A stretch of 19,609 nt of DNA, from assembly GCA_030690875.1 (NCBI GenBank), contig JAUYFP010000031.1, positions 1 through 19,609 on the forward strand, read 5' to 3'. Under the pieces are notes generated by a model, which ran no database searches, had not been told where the DNA came from, and saw nothing but the letters and a program-made list of their open reading frames with translations. The position numbers and the translations under genes were made by a program. This DNA comes from a bacterium. GTDB taxonomy: Bacteria; Patescibacteriota; Patescibacteriia; UBA1558; GWA2-36-10. This document shows, one piece after another, positions 6,150-14,630 of the stretch (positions are counted from its first letter, which is position 1; each line of letters starts with the position of its first letter).

Positions 6150-9100
6150 ATGGAAAAATTCACACCAGAAAAAGAAATATCCGTAAAACAAGGGGAAATC
6201 CATCCAGAGGGTCAAGAGCTCCGTCGAGAGCCCTTGCCTGAATTAGAGTTGACCGAATTACTTAAATCTGAAAAACCAATTAATACAAAAGAAGGTCAGA
6301 AATTAGAGATAGAAGTTCTTCGTCCTTGGAATAACTACACAATCGTTACTCTTGATGGTTCAGATGAAATTCAGATTTTTGATGAAGATGCTTATGTTAT
6401 TCCGGAATTCAAGAAACCTTTGAACAGTAAAAAAGTGACTGTAAACTGGAATAGCCCTGAGGTAAGAAATAAGCTTGGCCAACAACACCACTATATTGGC
6501 GACGACACTAGATCATCTAATGACACTATAAATATATCTCAGGTGCCTTTGGAGTTAAGGGGTTTCGCCAAAGCTGTTTTAGCTACTAAAAATACTGATG
6601 AATTTCCACTAAGAGAAGAGCCAAAGAAAGAATCCACTGCGTCAAATGTCATCATTTTAGATAAATATATCATACTAACAACAAAGGACGGTGGATATTT
6701 TGCCTACGTTACTCGAAATGAAAATGGTATTGTTCTTGCTCCGCAAAACTGGCAGAGAGTTGACTATACAAAACCAATACCCCCGGAACTTAATAAATAT
6801 GCGGAGATAATCTTGAGAGAGAACGAGGGGTATCAACAGATTAATGAAAAATATTCCGCACTTGTTACTGACGTCGGTATAAATATTGTAAAAAATGAAG
6901 AGACTATGGGTGCGCCATTGTTTTCTGACAACGTTCCGTCTATAGAAAAAAATATTACAATTGATCCAACAAATCCTAATATTATTTACTACTGTCAGAG
7001 TAGCAATCCTCGAAGTATTAGACGAATTGACCTCAGCGCAGAACCGAATACTTGGGGAGCGATCTCGGCCGAACTCCCACAAAAATACGAGAGTATTAAC
7101 AATCTCCAACTCGATCCCTCTGGCAACTTCTTCTTATTTTACTCTAAAGAGGACTTAGTGATGGTTACCAAAGACGGTCTAGAAGAAGTGAAAAGAGTTC
7201 CTAAGCTATCTCAGGTAAATTTCGATGCCACAGGAAGAATACGCGCGGTAGATAAGGATGGGCACCTTGTTATTTACGAACCTAATTTCGATGAATTAGC
7301 TCAAGAGATGGATAAGCAGAGGGTAGCAAAACTAGCCCAAGGTATAAAAATTGTCGACATATTCGAATTGGAAGCTTCCAAAAAAGCATTAGGTCAAAAA
7401 GGCGGAGAAGGACTTGAGTATCTAGAACCGCTTCGAACTCAATACGAACAGCAGTTTACCGAGGTACTGGCAAAAATAACTACTCCAGAAGGAGCTCAAC
7501 AGCTTAGGAAAGGTTTCAATAAATTAGCTGAAGCATTAAAGCAACAAGGGCTCAAACCAAATGAAGTCACATTTATTATTTCCGGACTTGAAGGGCCTAT
7601 AGAAGCAAAAGAGAAAGAATTCGCTATCAAGAGTACCCAAGAAGCACTTGTTTCTGTACGAGCAAAACTTGCGAGCGGACTTTCTATCTCCTCTGTGTCA
7701 GAAGCGCGCGCTGAAATGGAAAAAATTAGAGCTACAGAAGCATTGTTAGAGGGAGATTTACGTCAAGAAGTACATGAGATCGCGTTAGAGCTTGAACAAA
7801 GATCCCTAGAACTTTTCCGACAACGTGGTGGTGAAATCATTAAGGATATTCATGGCCTAATTGAAAGAACCAAGACAGATCTTGAGGGCTTTACTAGCAA
7901 GTCGCAAATGGATGACTGGCTTGAATTTCGTTACCCGCAACTTAAATCAAGATTGGGTTCTTTGGCTAAAGATGTTCCCCTTGAAGCAGATGAGGCTTAT
8001 AAAGCTATTGTTGCGGCACGGACAAATCTACAAGCCATTGCTTCAGCGTTTGAGGATAAATTCAAAAGAGAGTATGCCAAAGTGAGAGAGAAGGCTTCGG
8101 AGCGCATAGGGGCAACGGTGGATATCTTGGCGCAAGATGTTGACGGACTAATTGAGCGTCTGCGAACTAAAGGTTTTACCAGTCGAACTGCGGCAGAACA
8201 ATATTTGTCTTCAAGCGACGCTAAAAAAACGCTGGAAACTGAAATTGCTGGACTAGCTGGAGACAATCCTGATGTAGCAAAAGAGTTAGAAAGAGGTTTG
8301 AAAGTAAGAATCTCTAACACACTAACGGAAATAGAGCGTGGATCACTTACTCGAGTCGCTGAAACCGGCCAGCAAATGGTTATGTTTGGTGAGACAGCTT
8401 TTCCTAAATGGGAAGCTAAAGTTAAAGAAAAAATGGAGTACAAGGTTGATCTAACGTTTGAAGAGGATGCAAAAACACATGGACCTGGCGTAAAGGCTGG
8501 AGATATTCTTGGAGATGTTTCGATCTCTATTCAGACCTCTACGGGAAAGGTAGAAAAGGTTCGGCTTTATGAAGGATGGCAAGATGAAAACGAATGGCGT
8601 CTTGGTCTTTTGACTTATCGCGGAGAATCCATCCCTCCTTCTTACCTAACCGCCAAAGAATTTAAGGACATTAGAAAAGAATATGGAGATTGGGCACAGG
8701 GAGAAAAATCCAATCTCAGGAGAGAACTGCAAGAAAAGAGAGACACATTAAAAGAAGTTTATTCGAGACGACAAAAAGTCGGAGAAAGAACTCCAGATAT
8801 AGATAGTGTGTGGCAAGAAGAATACAAAACAAAATTACAGGAGTACGCTACATTTGCCACCGAAAATCACATCTCCCTGTTAAGACGTATTGATCAAATC
8901 AAGTCGGAGCCGGAAATTGAATATACAAATGGTAAAGGATTTATACCCGAGTGGCAAAGCCATTGGGTTATGGATCGACAAACCGAGACTGATTTGGAAG
9001 AAATGGCGAAAGCATTAAAGATGCAACTGGATTTACAGGAAGGCTTGGTCAACTTAAAAGGACACGCCGGTACTGGTAAAGATGTGCGTATAAAAATGTT

Positions 9101-10013
9101 TAGCTCGCTCACTAATCGTCCTTACTTTGGAATCGATGGCACGAAGTGGACTACCGAGTTCGAGCTGTCAGAAGATGTCATGTTGGAATCTAAGGACGGT
9201 GCCTCTCAGACGGTGAAAGTGCCTTCGGCAGTATTGAATGGTATTACTACTCCCGGAGCAATTGTTTACTTCAATGAATTCAATGCGATGCCCGAACAAG
9301 CGCAAATTTTCCTACATGCTCTTATGGATGAGAAACGTTCGTTAACACTCAAAACAAGTTCCGGTAAAACTATTCGTGCATTGCCGAATGTCCTACTGGT
9401 CGGTTCTATGAACCCAAACTACCCCGGAACATTTGATCCGCAATTTGCTACTCGAAGTCGCATGGTCTCATTGGAAATCGGTTACCCACCGCTTACACGC
9501 AAGGCTGATGCAGGAGATCGAAACCCTAATGCACCTTACGATGCTTCTGAAGCGTTGCGCATAGCTCGAGGCGTTGATTCTCTAGCCAATCTAACATACG
9601 AGGCCAGCCTTGAACGCAATGAGTATGTGAAAATGTGGGATAAATATATCAACGGTATAGACAATGGCGCACCAGAGCCGACAGGAACGCAAAAATTCGA
9701 TATAGATGTTTCCCTCGCTCTTGTACAGTTTGCCAATAACCTCCGAGAGAGCTTCATTAAAATCTTTGAGAAAAGTCATGAGGCACGAAATACCTTACCT
9801 GTTTCTCAACCGATCACTGGTCGAGAACTTCGTCGCGCGGCTTATGCTCTTAGTAAAATGACCCCGGAAGAAAAAGCAACTGCAAATCCAGAAGGTGTGG
9901 CCCGAAACCTCCTTAATAAATATTTCTTAACTCACATCGACAAAAAGGAAGATCAGGACAAAATTCGCACAGCAATGAGCACATGGACTTCTAAGAAACG
10001 TGTAAGAGCATAA
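6150..10013 (+). CDS. Giant MoxR/CobS-like AAA+ ATPase with beta-rich N-terminal region
   Basis: 1287 residues. Residues 50-150 are a charged, beta-rich lead. About 160-376 reads as repeated short strands ending in G/D turns (NLQLDPSGNFFLFYSKEDLV; VNFDATGRIRAVDKDGHLVI), like a degenerate beta-propeller. About 380-740 is helical and coiled-coil-like, and 760-830 is another beta segment. The AAA+ module starts near 950: Walker A GHAGTGKD (971-978), Walker B AIVYFNEF (1037-1044), sensor-1 GSMNPN (1085-1090), a candidate arginine finger in FATRSRM (1099-1105) and a sensor-2-like GRELRRA (1224-1230). The SxNP sensor and layout fit the MoxR/CobS/NorQ class. The usual Thr/Ser after the P-loop Lys is Asp, and the Walker B Asp is Asn. 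No signal peptide or membrane helix is seen. It lies 4 nt before the VWA gene, its likely partner. Confidence 0.85.
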   Translation: MEKFTPEKEISVKQGEIHPEGQELRREPLPELELTELLKSEKPINTKEGQKLEIEVLRPWNNYTIVTLDGSDEIQIFDEDAYVIPEFKKPLNSKKVTVNWNSPEVRNKLGQQHHYIGDDTRSSNDTINISQVPLELRGFAKAVLATKNTDEFPLREEPKKESTASNVIILDKYIILTTKDGGYFAYVTRNENGIVLAPQNWQRVDYTKPIPPELNKYAEIILRENEGYQQINEKYSALVTDVGINIVKNEETMGAPLFSDNVPSIEKNITIDPTNPNIIYYCQSSNPRSIRRIDLSAEPNTWGAISAELPQKYESINNLQLDPSGNFFLFYSKEDLVMVTKDGLEEVKRVPKLSQVNFDATGRIRAVDKDGHLVIYEPNFDELAQEMDKQRVAKLAQGIKIVDIFELEASKKALGQKGGEGLEYLEPLRTQYEQQFTEVLAKITTPEGAQQLRKGFNKLAEALKQQGLKPNEVTFIISGLEGPIEAKEKEFAIKSTQEALVSVRAKLASGLSISSVSEARAEMEKIRATEALLEGDLRQEVHEIALELEQRSLELFRQRGGEIIKDIHGLIERTKTDLEGFTSKSQMDDWLEFRYPQLKSRLGSLAKDVPLEADEAYKAIVAARTNLQAIASAFEDKFKREYAKVREKASERIGATVDILAQDVDGLIERLRTKGFTSRTAAEQYLSSSDAKKTLETEIAGLAGDNPDVAKELERGLKVRISNTLTEIERGSLTRVAETGQQMVMFGETAFPKWEAKVKEKMEYKVDLTFEEDAKTHGPGVKAGDILGDVSISIQTSTGKVEKVRLYEGWQDENEWRLGLLTYRGESIPPSYLTAKEFKDIRKEYGDWAQGEKSNLRRELQEKRDTLKEVYSRRQKVGERTPDIDSVWQEEYKTKLQEYATFATENHISLLRRIDQIKSEPEIEYTNGKGFIPEWQSHWVMDRQTETDLEEMAKALKMQLDLQEGLVNLKGHAGTGKDVRIKMFSSLTNRPYFGIDGTKWTTEFELSEDVMLESKDGASQTVKVPSAVLNGITTPGAIVYFNEFNAMPEQAQIFLHALMDEKRSLTLKTSSGKTIRALPNVLLVGSMNPNYPGTFDPQFATRSRMVSLEIGYPPLTRKADAGDRNPNAPYDASEALRIARGVDSLANLTYEASLERNEYVKMWDKYINGIDNGAPEPTGTQKFDIDVSLALVQFANNLRESFIKIFEKSHEARNTLPVSQPITGRELRRAAYALSKMTPEEKATANPEGVARNLLNKYFLTHIDKKEDQDKIRTAMSTWTSKKRVRA

Positions 10014-10017
10014 ACTT

Positions 10018-13000
10018 ATGGAACGTCCCAGCGAATTTAATGAGTCGCCTCCGCAAGAAAAAGCAAAACTATCAAAGCTCACTCGTGAGATGCTTTTTCT
10101 GGCTGAACAAGCTACTGAAGGCAGATTAAAGGTTCTCCCCGGTAAAGAGTGGTCTTTGCATCATCCGGCGGGTCAAGCCACTCGAGCGGAAAAACTTCAG
10201 GGTTTACTGGATGGTAGATATACTGCCAAAGAAGTTGCCCATGATATTACACCCGACGCGCTTTTTTATAATGCTGAGGACATTGAAAAAGAAGGTTTAG
10301 AAAAAGTTAGTGGACGTATACGAGACCTTTCTGCATTCATTACGCATTATGACTATCCTAGATTCGCTCAATTCGTAGAAGGCATGCGTGGTCATGATAT
10401 TCCTCTAGACGATCTGGACAACCTTTATAGCGATGTTACTCAAGCAAGAGTTCAAAAAAAAGTAATGGATTCTTATGGACATACAGGCCGAAAACAAATG
10501 GAGGAAGCTCTGCGGACTGAAGCAAGCAGTACGATTGAAAGTATCAGCAATCTCCCTCGATCCCAAAAAGTGCTCAAAGCACTCAAAGTTAACTGGCTAA
10601 GTGAAGACTTGGGTCTTGTTGGGATGGAAGAACGGGATCGTGTTATCTCTGAACTTTCAGGAGACGAACGTAAACTTTTTGAAGACCTTCAGCCCTCATA
10701 CCGAGACTACATACAGAGGGGAGACGAGAGTGGGTACAAAAAACTAACAGATACGGTACGGGAGGGTTTGCCGAAAATTCAAAAAGAGGCCAAAAGCGGT
10801 GAGCCGAGTGAAAGTATGCAGGAACTTGAAAAAGAGCTTGAGCAATACAAAGAACAGGCTGTCCCTCCGGGCTCTCCAGAAGATCCTGCCATTCCTCCTG
10901 AAGATCGAGATGAATATCACACTCCACCACCAGCACCGGGTGAGTCAAAAGAAAAGATGCAAGTCAGACCTATCTTTGAAATTGATCCTGCGCTTGGTGG
11001 ATATTATGCGAGTGGCAGAAAAAGTTATTACGATATTGAATCAAAAACGTGGAGCAAGAAAAAACAGCTTTCCCCATATAATATTTCTATTACTGGTAAA
11101 GATCGTTCCACAATTTCAGGAACCTTGGATAATGGGGTCAAATCTCTTCCGCTCCCAAACGGTTATGCATTGGATGTATCTTCTTTGAAAGCCGAGGGAG
11201 CTAACGTGGAAATCAGGCGTGATCAAAATGGATGTTTTTATCTTGAGGTTAGTGGGACCGGAGCATTTTCAATAGATTTCCTATCTGAGCAGAATCCTTT
11301 TCCTGGAGCAACAATTCCGGAAGATATGTCACCCCTCCATCGGGGATCATTTTCATCAAAGACAGAAGCAACCCTCTCAAAACTTATAGGATCACCCATA
11401 CAAAAAGCTGAACAGACACGGCAATACATTTTAGCCAATCATTTTTATCCCGGAGGCGGAGATCTACAAAAAGCCCAAGCGTTACAGTATAAGTTGCGAA
11501 GTGAGTCCACCGGCGATAACTACCTCCAAAATATTGATCAATCGGAATATTTGGAATGTTACTCTGCCAACACTAAATTTATTGCCATGATGCGTAAAGC
11601 AGGTATCCCGGCGCGTCTTGTAATAGGACATAAAGTTGAGGGGGCAAAGGATGGCAAATCAGCTATTACTCAAAGCACTGGCCACGCCTGGTCGGAAATT
11701 TGGGACGGAAAAGCATGGAGGCGTTTTGATGCTACTCCTAATCCAAAGCCCGAGGATCAGAAAAAATCCGCCGAAGACGATAAAAAATCAGACAAAGAAT
11801 CTGCAGAGGAAGCGCAGGACGGAGGCATTGATAAACCACAGGAGAAGGGAGACAAAGATGGTCAAAAAGGAGAGAGCCAACAACAAGGCAAAAAACAAGG
11901 ACAACAGCAAGGATCGGAACAATCCTCGGAGTCTGGAAATCCCTTAGACCAAATGTCTGATGCCTCTGATGGCGAGATGCAAAAGTCTGAATCACAACTC
12001 CAAGAAGCGAAAGAGCAAATGGAGAAAATGGAGCAACAAAAACAGCAACTCAATGACAAAGTGCAAAATGCAGAAAAATTCAAAGAGCTTTCCGAACTTC
12101 AAAAAGAAGTAGAAGAGAGCGAACTTTTTGACGACTTAAAAAAGGAACTTCAGGACAAGTTGGACGCAAAAGAAGATCAGATGAAGGACAAAATAAAAGA
12201 TGAGCTTGATAAAATGGTTGAAGATGGCTTCATGGATGAAAAAAAGCGAGACGAAATTTTACAGGAGCTCGAACAAAAAAAGCTGGAAGAACTTGATCGA
12301 GTTCAAAAAGAAGTTGAGCAGGAAAATAGACTTTATAACGAGTACGAAGATATCCGGGAGGAGCTTGCGCCCTTAGTCGATAAATGGTTTAAGTATTTTG
12401 CCGAACGGCTACCACGACAAGAAGAAGTCGGTTTTGATCAGGATTCATTAACTCGACAAGGAACATTTAATCGACGAGCTGTAATGAAAACCAGAAACTT
12501 ACTTTTTGGGACAGTAAAAAATCCTCGGGAAATTCATCCTTCGATCAAACCTCGATTTATGGCTTCCATTTTGGTGGACGTGTCTGGTTCTATGGCAGGA
12601 GAAAAATTACAAAGCGCTCAAAAGCTTCTCATATTTTACTCTGAATTATTCAGTCGTATTTCTCAGGAGTTTGGTTACATTAAATTTTCTATAGATACTT
12701 TTTCTGATTCGGTAACTGAAATAAAGGGGTTCAAACAAGATTACGACTCACCACAGAGATATGATTTTGAAGATGGGACACAGTCAACTGTGAAAGTCCG
12801 GTTAATGCAAAGACTCGCTACTCAAGGTGGTACGAATATGCTCGATGGTATCAAAAAAGCGGCGAGCGAGTTAAACAAACAAGTTGAAGAATATCCCGAT
12901 TATGCCTCTGCGTTTTATTTTGTTGGTGACGGTGGTGATACTCATGGCAATGCGGCGAACATAACCAGATTCTTACAGGTAAATGAATCAGAGCGTGGAT

Positions 13001-13179
13001 TCGGTGAGCATATGTATTCCGCTATCCTACTTGGTAACGAATCCCAGCGTAAAGAGTTGGCGGAAATCTTTGGAGATGAGCACACTAATGTTGCGCCTGA
13101 CTTTGATGAGCTTATAGAAAAAAGCATGGATAAATTTGACGAAGATTTGAAAGAGTATCTGAAGACAAAAACTCAATAG
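10018..13179 (+). CDS. Transglutaminase-like / VWA fusion protein
   Basis: 1053 residues. Residues 1-280 are helical and unrecognised. A proline-rich spacer (280-315) precedes a beta-rich region (316-430). The transglutaminase-like domain (about 460-575) shows Cys514 in ECYSANTKF, His556 in TGHAWSE and Asp571 in RRFDATP, the complete triad. Residues 575-790 are a Q/K/E/D-rich linker passing into coiled coil. The C-terminal VWA domain (about 845-1040) has a full MIDAS: Asp854-x-Ser856-x-Ser858, Thr939 and Asp971. No signal peptide or membrane helix is seen, so it is probably cytoplasmic. The ATG is 4 nt after the upstream stop. AAA+/VWA pairs act as remodelling chaperones or metal insertases; the transglutaminase domain could crosslink, deamidate or cleave proteins. 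Domain calls are firm, biological role unknown. Confidence 0.9.
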   Translation: MERPSEFNESPPQEKAKLSKLTREMLFLAEQATEGRLKVLPGKEWSLHHPAGQATRAEKLQGLLDGRYTAKEVAHDITPDALFYNAEDIEKEGLEKVSGRIRDLSAFITHYDYPRFAQFVEGMRGHDIPLDDLDNLYSDVTQARVQKKVMDSYGHTGRKQMEEALRTEASSTIESISNLPRSQKVLKALKVNWLSEDLGLVGMEERDRVISELSGDERKLFEDLQPSYRDYIQRGDESGYKKLTDTVREGLPKIQKEAKSGEPSESMQELEKELEQYKEQAVPPGSPEDPAIPPEDRDEYHTPPPAPGESKEKMQVRPIFEIDPALGGYYASGRKSYYDIESKTWSKKKQLSPYNISITGKDRSTISGTLDNGVKSLPLPNGYALDVSSLKAEGANVEIRRDQNGCFYLEVSGTGAFSIDFLSEQNPFPGATIPEDMSPLHRGSFSSKTEATLSKLIGSPIQKAEQTRQYILANHFYPGGGDLQKAQALQYKLRSESTGDNYLQNIDQSEYLECYSANTKFIAMMRKAGIPARLVIGHKVEGAKDGKSAITQSTGHAWSEIWDGKAWRRFDATPNPKPEDQKKSAEDDKKSDKESAEEAQDGGIDKPQEKGDKDGQKGESQQQGKKQGQQQGSEQSSESGNPLDQMSDASDGEMQKSESQLQEAKEQMEKMEQQKQQLNDKVQNAEKFKELSELQKEVEESELFDDLKKELQDKLDAKEDQMKDKIKDELDKMVEDGFMDEKKRDEILQELEQKKLEELDRVQKEVEQENRLYNEYEDIREELAPLVDKWFKYFAERLPRQEEVGFDQDSLTRQGTFNRRAVMKTRNLLFGTVKNPREIHPSIKPRFMASILVDVSGSMAGEKLQSAQKLLIFYSELFSRISQEFGYIKFSIDTFSDSVTEIKGFKQDYDSPQRYDFEDGTQSTVKVRLMQRLATQGGTNMLDGIKKAASELNKQVEEYPDYASAFYFVGDGGDTHGNAANITRFLQVNESERGFGEHMYSAILLGNESQRKELAEIFGDEHTNVAPDFDELIEKSMDKFDEDLKEYLKTKTQ

Positions 13180-13200
13180 AAGTTCCTAGTTGCTTCCCAC

Positions 13201-13217
13201 TGCCCGTCCGACAGGCA
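13201..13217. repeat. Short imperfect palindrome
   Basis: TGCCCGTC (13201-13208) and GACAGGCA (13210-13217) pair at 7 of 8 positions around one base. It lies between the VWA gene and tRNA-Leu and has no T-run, so it is not a classical terminator. It resembles the short G+C-rich palindromes elsewhere in this window. Confidence 0.4.
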
Positions 13218-13250
13218 AATTAGTTAAGATTTCGTTCAAAATAAGTTCAG

Positions 13251-13337
13251 GCCGAAGTGGTGAAATTGGTATACACGCATGGTTCAGAGCCATGTAGTCG
13301 CAAGGCTGTGGAGGTTCAAATCCTCTCTTCGGCACCA
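13251..13337 (+). tRNA. tRNA-Leu (anticodon CAG), CCA encoded
   Basis: The acceptor strands GCCGAAG and CTTCGGC pair fully, with discriminator A and encoded CCA (13334-13337). The anticodon stem CATGG/CCATG encloses TTCAGAG, anticodon CAG, for CUG leucine codons. A long variable arm (TAGTCGCAAGGCTGTG) marks a class II tRNA. The T-arm is GAGG-TTCAAAT-CCTC. It starts 71 nt after the VWA gene stop, with no clear terminator between. Confidence 0.97.
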
Positions 13338-13359
13338 TTTAAATCAAATAAACAATAAA

Positions 13360-14379
13360 ATGTCACAACTAATAATCAATCGCAATGAAAATCTCTACGG
13401 ACCAGCGCCAAAAGTTTTAGAAACAATCCATAATTTTGACGCGATTAATGTTTCCCGCTACCAAGAGGGCTATTATAATTCTCCTTTGGCCAAAAAAATA
13501 TCTGCTCAATTTGCCATACCCGAAGAGCAGGTAATTATTTTCTACGGACTGGAAGATTTTTTTAGAAATCTATTTTCCGGACTGGATAAAAAACAGGACT
13601 CCATTTTGGTCAATCAGTGGCACTTTGCTTATTTCAAAAAATACGCTGATTTTTTGCAGATAAAATTTTTGGAGTTTAAGCTAATTGAAAATGAAACTGA
13701 CTTTTCTTTTGATATTGATGACTGCCTAAAAATATATAATGAGCAAAAACCCAAAATATTAATACTCACTTCGCCGAATAATCCTACTGGCAATGTTCTA
13801 CCCTTTGCCGAGCTGGAAAAAGTACTCAATAATATTTCCCTAGACACTTTGTTTATTTTGGATGAAGCTTATTTTGGCTATGAGCAAAATTATCAGCTAG
13901 AAAAATATCTAGCGCTACTGGCAAAATACCCCAATCTGATGCTGGTGAGAACTTTCTCCAAATACTACGCTTTGGCCGGACTGCGCATTGGTTTTGCCCT
14001 AGCTGGCAAAAAAGCCAAAGAAATGATAAATTACCAGCACCGTTATCTGGGTTTTAGCACTATTTTAGAAAATATTGCCTTAGCGGCCTTAGATTCTGAA
14101 AGTTATTATGAGGAAATAGCGCAAAAAATTATCAAAGAAAGAGACTGGTTTATAAATCAAGTAAGAACGCTCAAAAATTTTAAAATTTTTAATTCTCAGA
14201 CCAATTTTGTTTTGCTCAGAGTAAACGAAAAAATAATTGATAAATTAAAAGAGCAAATAGCCAAAGAGGAATTTGTTATTGCCCTATTTTTAAAAGATAA
14301 TATGATGCGAGTTTCCAGTGGCTTGCCCGAACACAATCAAAAATTCCTTGCCCTGTTAAAAAATATTGATAATTTATAA
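13360..14379 (+). CDS. HisC-like PLP aminotransferase (fold type I)
   Basis: 339 residues from the ATG at 13360, 22 nt after tRNA-Leu. A longer frame would start inside the tRNA and is rejected. The protein begins with the substrate-arm motif NRNENLYGP typical of histidinol-phosphate aminotransferase-like enzymes. Then come ILTSPNNPTGN, FILDEAYFGYE (the PLP-contacting Asp and Tyr) and RTFSKYYALAGLRIGFA, with the Schiff-base lysine in SK and an arginine contacting the phosphate. These enzymes move an amino group between an amino acid or amino-phosphate and a 2-oxo acid. No other histidine biosynthesis gene is in the window, so the true substrate is open. Confidence 0.9.
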   Translation: MSQLIINRNENLYGPAPKVLETIHNFDAINVSRYQEGYYNSPLAKKISAQFAIPEEQVIIFYGLEDFFRNLFSGLDKKQDSILVNQWHFAYFKKYADFLQIKFLEFKLIENETDFSFDIDDCLKIYNEQKPKILILTSPNNPTGNVLPFAELEKVLNNISLDTLFILDEAYFGYEQNYQLEKYLALLAKYPNLMLVRTFSKYYALAGLRIGFALAGKKAKEMINYQHRYLGFSTILENIALAALDSESYYEEIAQKIIKERDWFINQVRTLKNFKIFNSQTNFVLLRVNEKIIDKLKEQIAKEEFVIALFLKDNMMRVSSGLPEHNQKFLALLKNIDNL

Positions 14380-14389
14380 ATATATACTA

Positions 14390-14405
14390 GGAGGAGTGCC
14401 AGAGT
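14390..14405 (+). pseudogene. tRNA-Ser 5'-end remnant
   Basis: GGAGGAGTGCCAGAGT matches the acceptor strand and start of the D-arm of a bacterial tRNA-Ser. Its first seven bases pair perfectly with CTCCTCC at 14631-14637, which is followed by G and CCA (14638-14641), the matching 3' end. Between them lie an intact tRNA-Ser(CGA) and two palindromes, so the outer tRNA is broken and lacks its anticodon arm. Confidence 0.5.
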
Positions 14406-14449
14406 CCCCGTACAATTCGCCCTCGAAAATCTCGGGCTCATTTACGGGG
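14406..14449. repeat. G+C-rich palindromic element, copy 1
   Basis: Outer arms CCCCGTA (14406-14412) and TACGGGG (14443-14449), with an inner stem GCCC (14419-14422) and GGGC (14434-14437). It directly abuts the tRNA-Ser 5' remnant. The outer arms are shared with the hairpin at 14593-14626, so the two may be related or may be the ends of one inserted piece. Confidence 0.6.
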
Positions 14450-14472
14450 CATGGGTTGAATTTTTTATACAA

Positions 14473-14564
14473 GGTGGGGTGGCTGAGCGGTTGAAAGCGC
14501 TGGTCTCGAAAACCGGTAGTCGTGTCAAAACGGCTCGTGGGTTCAAATCCCACCCCCACCGCCA
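14473..14564 (+). tRNA. tRNA-Ser (anticodon CGA), CCA encoded
   Basis: The acceptor strands GGTGGGG and CCCCACC pair fully, with discriminator G and CCA (14561-14564). The anticodon stem CTGGT/ACCGG encloses CTCGAAA, anticodon CGA, for UCG serine codons. A long variable arm follows, and the T-arm is GTGGG-TTCAAAT-CCCAC. Its last nine bases plus eleven downstream bases recur at 17187-17206. Confidence 0.97.
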
Positions 14565-14575
14565 AATTTAATAAA
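14556..14575 (+). repeat. Left copy of 20-bp direct repeat (attL-like, tRNA-Ser 3' end)
   Basis: CCACCGCCAAATTTAATAAA comprises the last 9 nt of tRNA-Ser(CGA) with CCA, plus 11 nt of flank. The same 20 nt occur at 17187-17206. Such a duplication of a tRNA 3' end is the usual trace of site-specific integration into a tRNA gene. Confidence 0.75.
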
Positions 14576-14592
14576 CTAAGTGAGAATCTTCA

Positions 14593-14626
14593 CCCCGTAA
14601 GTTGAGCGTAGCGAAACTTTACGGGG
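14593..14626. repeat. G+C-rich palindromic element, copy 2
   Basis: CCCCGTAAGTT (14593-14603) pairs with AACTTTACGGGG (14615-14626) with one bulged base. No T-run follows. It is immediately followed by the tRNA-Ser-like 3' end at 14631-14641. Confidence 0.6.
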
Positions 14627-14630
14627 CTTC

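Noticed and set aside
6675..7109. Minus-strand 144-residue frame (and similar ones at 7997-8443 and 9536-9779)
   Set aside because: These lie opposite the strongly coding AAA+ gene, have no recognisable domain and arise from its codon pattern.
11636..11947. Overlapping basic frame in the transglutaminase-VWA gene
   Set aside because: It is an out-of-frame read of the Q/K/E-rich linker, low in complexity, with no start signal.
6150..13179. Magnesium or cobalt chelatase (CobS/CobT, ChlI/ChlD)
   Set aside because: The AAA+/VWA pairing is similar, but the transglutaminase domain, propeller-like region and lack of cobalamin or chlorophyll genes argue against a metal chelatase.
13279..13359. Upstream extension of the aminotransferase
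   Set aside because: It begins inside tRNA-Leu. The ATG at 13360 gives the normal N-terminus with NRNENLYGP.
14374..14565. Minus-strand frame reading GVGFEPTSRFDTTTGFRDQR
   Set aside because: This is the antisense of tRNA-Ser, a well-known spurious protein found wherever tRNA-Ser genes are translated in reverse.
14593..14626. Terminator after tRNA-Ser
   Set aside because: The hairpin is strong but no T-run follows on either strand, so it was listed as a palindromic repeat instead.
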